From JAFTYR01 sp964571375 (GTDB lineage: Bacteria; Pseudomonadota; Gammaproteobacteria; Burkholderiales; Burkholderiaceae_F), in the NCBI GenBank assembly GCA_964571375.1, contig CAZNBL010000062.1, positions 1 to 7,755 of the forward strand: a stretch of 7,755 nucleotides of DNA, read 5' to 3'. Positions within the stretch are counted from its first letter, which is position 1, and each line of letters opens with the position of its first letter. Made by a program: the position numbers and the translations under genes. Below the pieces are notes generated by a model. It made no database searches. It worked only from the letters and a program-made list of their open reading frames with translations, and had not been told where the DNA came from. Below are positions 5,313 through 7,755 of this stretch, piece by piece.

Positions 5313-7106
5313 TCAGAGGGCTTCGGAAGCGTAATCCGCAAGTCTCGAGCGTTCACCCCGCTGCATGGTGATGTGACCGGCGTGCTTCCAGCCCTTGAAG
5401 CGGTCGACCACGTATGTCAGACCGGAAGAGCCTTCGGTCAGGTACGGCGTATCGATCTGGGCAATGTTGCCGAGACAGACAATCTTGGTACCGGGACCGG
5501 CTCGCGTGATCAGCGTCTTCATCTGCTTGGGCGTCAGGTTCTGAGCCTCATCGATGATCACGAACTTATTGAGGAAAGTGCGGCCTCTCATAAAGCTCAT
5601 GGACTTGATGCGGATGCGGGAGCGGATCAGATCCTCGGAAGCCTTGCGGCTCCATTCGCTCGTATTGCCGCCTCCGTGATTCAACACTTCGAGGTTGTCG
5701 TCGATGGCACCCAACCACGGTGTCATCTTTTCTTCTTCGGTACCCGGCAGGAAACCGATGTCTTCGCCCACGGAAATCGTGGCGCGCGTCACGATGATTT
5801 CGCTGAACTTACGGGTCTCCAGAGTCTGAGTCAGTGCTGCGGCAAGCGCAAGCAATGTTTTGCCGGTACCGGCCTGACCGAGAAGCGTGACGAAATCGAT
5901 TTCCGGATCCATCAGAAGATTGAGCGCGAAAGACTGCTCCCGATTACGGGCATTGATGCCCCAGACGGCATTCTTCGGATTCATGTAGTCGCGGATGACG
6001 CGGAATGTTGCCGTGCCGCCCTCAACCGACTGTACCTGACCGTAGAACGGTGTACCGCCGTTTTCCATCCAGACGAATTCATTGACGCTCATCTCGGAAG
6101 CCGCCGCACCCGAAACGCTGTACCAAGTACCGCCGTCCTGCTGCCAGGATTTGAGCGTCTTAGCGTTGTCGCTCCAGAAATCTTCCGAGAGTTTCAGCGA
6201 TCCGGTGTAAAGCAGATCGCTGTCTTCCATCATCTTGTCGTTGAAGTAATCCTCGGCCGTAAGGTTCAGAGCCGTGGCCTTAAGACGCATATTGATGTCC
6301 TTGGACACCAGAATGACACGCATATCGGGGTGAGCACGATGCAGACCTTCGACAACCGAAAGGATCTGATTGTCGGCCTTGCCCTGCGGGAGCATGGCAA
6401 GCTGAACATCAAAGGGTTCGGTCTGAACGTAGAGGCGGCCCGTGCATTCCTTATTGCCGACAGCGTTCAATGCTACGCCGTCAGCGATCGCTCCGGTAAG
6501 CGTCTGCATGAGAGCGTCGAGTGTACGGCTTACCTGGCGGGCATTACGGGCAACGTCCGTTGTACCGGTCTTATGATTATCAAGCTCTTCGAGAGTGACC
6601 ATCGGCAGATAGACGTCGTGTTCCTCGAAGCGGAAGAGACTGGTCGGGTCGTGCAGAAGAACGTTGGTATCGAGCACATAAAGCTTCTTTAAGCCGTCGC
6701 TGTCGCGTTCGGCACGTTTGCTGCGAAGGTGCGGAAGCTTGTCGTGTGTGTTCTTTTCTGCGGCGGCAATAACGGGAGCTGCGGCTTCGTTAAGTGCCGT
6801 TTCCTTGCTTTCGGCCGCCTCGGCTTTGACCGTCTTGACTGCTTTGACGGTCTTCACGGATTTAGCCGTCTTAGCGGACTTTGCCGGCTTTACGGTCTTG
6901 GGCTCGGGCGCCTTGACCTCAGGTGTTTCGACGGCAACAGGAGGTACTGCTGCATCGGCAGCAAGTTCGGGAACTTCGTCAGAAACAACCGCCTTTTTCT
7001 TTGCGGTACGGCGTGTCAGCTTTCTTGCGGGCGCCTCAGCAGAGAGTTCTTCAGGAATATTTTTGAGACGGGCGCCGCGTCTCGTCGGTGCTGCGGGCAG
7101 TGGCAT
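5313..7106 (-). CDS. PhoH-family protein: Lys/Ala-rich N-terminus, PIN domain, PhoH ATPase domain
   Basis: Two-domain PhoH2-type protein of 597 residues; proteins with this architecture are studied as RNA helicase/ribonucleases, so a role in RNA processing or decay is inferred. The PIN nuclease domain spans about 140-285, with acidic residues D146 in VLDTNVLLHD, E173/E174 in TLEELDNHK and D270 in SKDINMRLKA. The PhoH domain spans about 385-597, with Walker A GQAGTGKT (410-417), VTRATISVGEDIGFLPGT (439-456) and Walker B VIIDEAQN (516-523). Residues 1 to about 135 are an extension rich in Lys, Ala, Thr and Val (such as KSAKTAKSVKTVKAVKTVKA), not part of either domain. The start is fixed: an in-frame stop lies just upstream, the next ATG is at residue 169 inside the PIN domain, and AGGA sits six bases before the ATG. 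It is a separate gene from phosphate-regulon phoH; the shorter ybeZ type lacks PIN. Confidence 0.93.
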   Translation of the reverse strand: MPLPAAPTRRGARLKNIPEELSAEAPARKLTRRTAKKKAVVSDEVPELAADAAVPPVAVETPEVKAPEPKTVKPAKSAKTAKSVKTVKAVKTVKAEAAESKETALNEAAAPVIAAAEKNTHDKLPHLRSKRAERDSDGLKKLYVLDTNVLLHDPTSLFRFEEHDVYLPMVTLEELDNHKTGTTDVARNARQVSRTLDALMQTLTGAIADGVALNAVGNKECTGRLYVQTEPFDVQLAMLPQGKADNQILSVVEGLHRAHPDMRVILVSKDINMRLKATALNLTAEDYFNDKMMEDSDLLYTGSLKLSEDFWSDNAKTLKSWQQDGGTWYSVSGAAASEMSVNEFVWMENGGTPFYGQVQSVEGGTATFRVIRDYMNPKNAVWGINARNREQSFALNLLMDPEIDFVTLLGQAGTGKTLLALAAALTQTLETRKFSEIIVTRATISVGEDIGFLPGTEEEKMTPWLGAIDDNLEVLNHGGGNTSEWSRKASEDLIRSRIRIKSMSFMRGRTFLNKFVIIDEAQNLTPKQMKTLITRAGPGTKIVCLGNIAQIDTPYLTEGSSGLTYVVDRFKGWKHAGHITMQRGERSRLADYASEAL

Positions 7107-7216
7107 AACAAATCCTACAATTCAGTGCGGAGCGCAATCGCTCCGATTCTATTTGTACTGACTGTAGCGCAATCCGCCCGCAAGTGCACAAAGTTTGCTT
7201 TATTCGGGGTATCGGC
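7107..7216 (-). promoter_or_regulatory. phoH upstream region with a perfect 7-bp hairpin at 7128-7145
   Basis: This 110-base gap holds CGGAGCG-CAAT-CGCTCCG on the plus strand (7128-7134, loop 7135-7138, 7139-7145), a perfect stem of seven pairs. It stands about 16 bases above the AGGA of phoH. On the minus strand the stem is followed by CACTGAATTG, not a U-run, so it is either a weak end for the DUF456 message or a structure in the phoH leader. Bases TAGAAT just before the hairpin on the minus strand resemble a -10 box with a poor TTGCGC fifteen bases upstream. This would be a weak promoter at best, and I am not confident in it. Confidence 0.4.
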
Positions 7217-7702
7217 TTAAATGAACCAGGCGGCAACAACAATGCCGACCATCGTAAAGGCAATGCCGAGCTTGATGACGGTACCGACCATCATACCGAC
7301 CCAGGTGGCGATACCGACTTTACCGCTCTTGATCGCATCCTGATGGTCGATAAATTCACCGATTGCGGCACCGACCAGCGGCATAAAAAGCAAACCCCAG
7401 AGACCGGTGAAGATACCGACAAAGGTGCCGATCATCGAACCGATCACACCTAGTTTGGTAGCGCCGGCCTTCTTAGCACCCAAAGCCTGCGCAAGCGCAT
7501 CGACCGCGAGGCCGATCACCGTCAGGATGCCGAGAATCACAAGAGAAGCTACTCCGATCTGCTCGTATGAGCCGATCCATGCGGCAATCCAGGCGCCTGC
7601 AAAAATCATCGGCAGACCCGGAAGAATCGGGACGACGGTACCCGCCAGGCCGATTGCTATAAACCCGACGGAAAGCGTCCATAAAAGAATTTCTGTGACC
7701 AT
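7217..7702 (-). CDS. DUF456 family integral membrane protein, function unknown
   Basis: A 161-residue, strongly hydrophobic, glycine-rich protein matching the DUF456 family. Visible membrane segments are at about 3-24, 30-45, 51-72, 84-118 (probably two short passes) and 131-160. The family-like motifs are GLAGTVVPILPG (18-29), between the first two segments, and GAKKAGATKLGVIGSMIGTFVG (75-96). Polar stretches are short (SYEQ at 45-48, DHQDAIKSGK at 119-128). No enzyme or transporter motif is recognisable. The ATG at 7702 is one base after the stop of the preceding gene (TAACATG), with GGAG about twelve bases upstream, so the two are probably coupled. It need not share a function with the downstream PhoH gene, from which it is separated by 110 bases. 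Confidence 0.88.
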   Translation of the reverse strand: MVTEILLWTLSVGFIAIGLAGTVVPILPGLPMIFAGAWIAAWIGSYEQIGVASLVILGILTVIGLAVDALAQALGAKKAGATKLGVIGSMIGTFVGIFTGLWGLLFMPLVGAAIGEFIDHQDAIKSGKVGIATWVGMMVGTVIKLGIAFTMVGIVVAAWFI

Positions 7703-7703
7703 G

Positions 7704-7755
7704 TTACGGTTGTTCTCCGTAGTCGTCGATGCCTTCTCTGACAGCCGACTGGAAA
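7704..7755 (-). CDS. C-terminal end of an unidentified gene (enters from the right edge)
   Basis: In the frame beginning at 7754 the minus strand reads FQSAVREGIDDYGEQP and then TAA at 7706-7704. One base separates that stop from the DUF456 ATG, the spacing expected of adjacent genes in an operon. This is the only reason to prefer this frame, since 16 residues are too few to identify a family. The other frame open across the stub does not end before the DUF456 start. Treat as a probable partial gene of unknown product. Confidence 0.5.
   Translation of the reverse strand, partial: FQSAVREGIDDYGEQP

Noticed and set aside
1..7755. Previously undescribed defence, mobile or RNA-based system
   Set aside because: All complete genes match known families, with intact motifs except for DUF456, whose function is unknown. 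No direct-repeat array, transposase, integrase, attachment site, tRNA or structured RNA gene was seen on either strand.

Overview
The window is an ordinary-looking stretch of bacterial chromosome in which every supportable gene lies on the minus strand, so genes read from high to low coordinates. It is moderately GC-rich by eye. The order aminotransferase (AlaC type), homoserine dehydrogenase, threonine synthase, then molybdenum-cofactor genes is one I associate with Betaproteobacteria (Burkholderiales). The lysine/alanine-rich tails on two proteins and the moderate GC would fit a Sutterella/Parasutterella-like member. That placement is inference from gene order and general appearance, not from a marker gene.

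Layout in transcription order. (1) 7755-7704: the last codons of an unidentified gene. (2) 7702-7217: a DUF456 membrane protein whose start lies one base after that gene's stop. (3) 7216-7107: a 110-base gap with a perfect 7-bp hairpin. (4) 7106-5313: a PhoH-family protein with an N-terminal PIN domain, a PhoH ATPase domain and a long Lys/Ala-rich N-terminus. (5) 5312-5145: a 168-base gap with a large nested inverted repeat, a likely transcription boundary, followed by the leader of the next operon. (6) 5144-204 and beyond: a tight five-gene run of aminotransferase (alaC-like), hom, thrC, mobB and moeA. Its junctions are 31 nt, 2 nt, 0 nt and a 4-nt ATGA overlap. moeA runs off the left edge.

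How the genes work together: hom and thrC encode two steps of threonine synthesis from aspartate semialdehyde. Homoserine kinase (thrB), needed between them, is not in the window. The aminotransferase probably handles alanine/glutamate nitrogen exchange. mobB and moeA serve molybdenum-cofactor maturation and look translationally coupled to threonine synthase, so two unrelated pathways probably share one message.

The most unusual content is not a new gene system. It is a histone-H1-like Lys/Ala/Pro tail of about 150 residues fused to the C-terminus of an otherwise normal PLP aminotransferase, with DNA evidence of internal duplication. A related low-complexity extension sits on the N-terminus of the neighbouring PhoH protein. 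I saw no RNA genes, CRISPR array, insertion sequence, prophage or defence genes.
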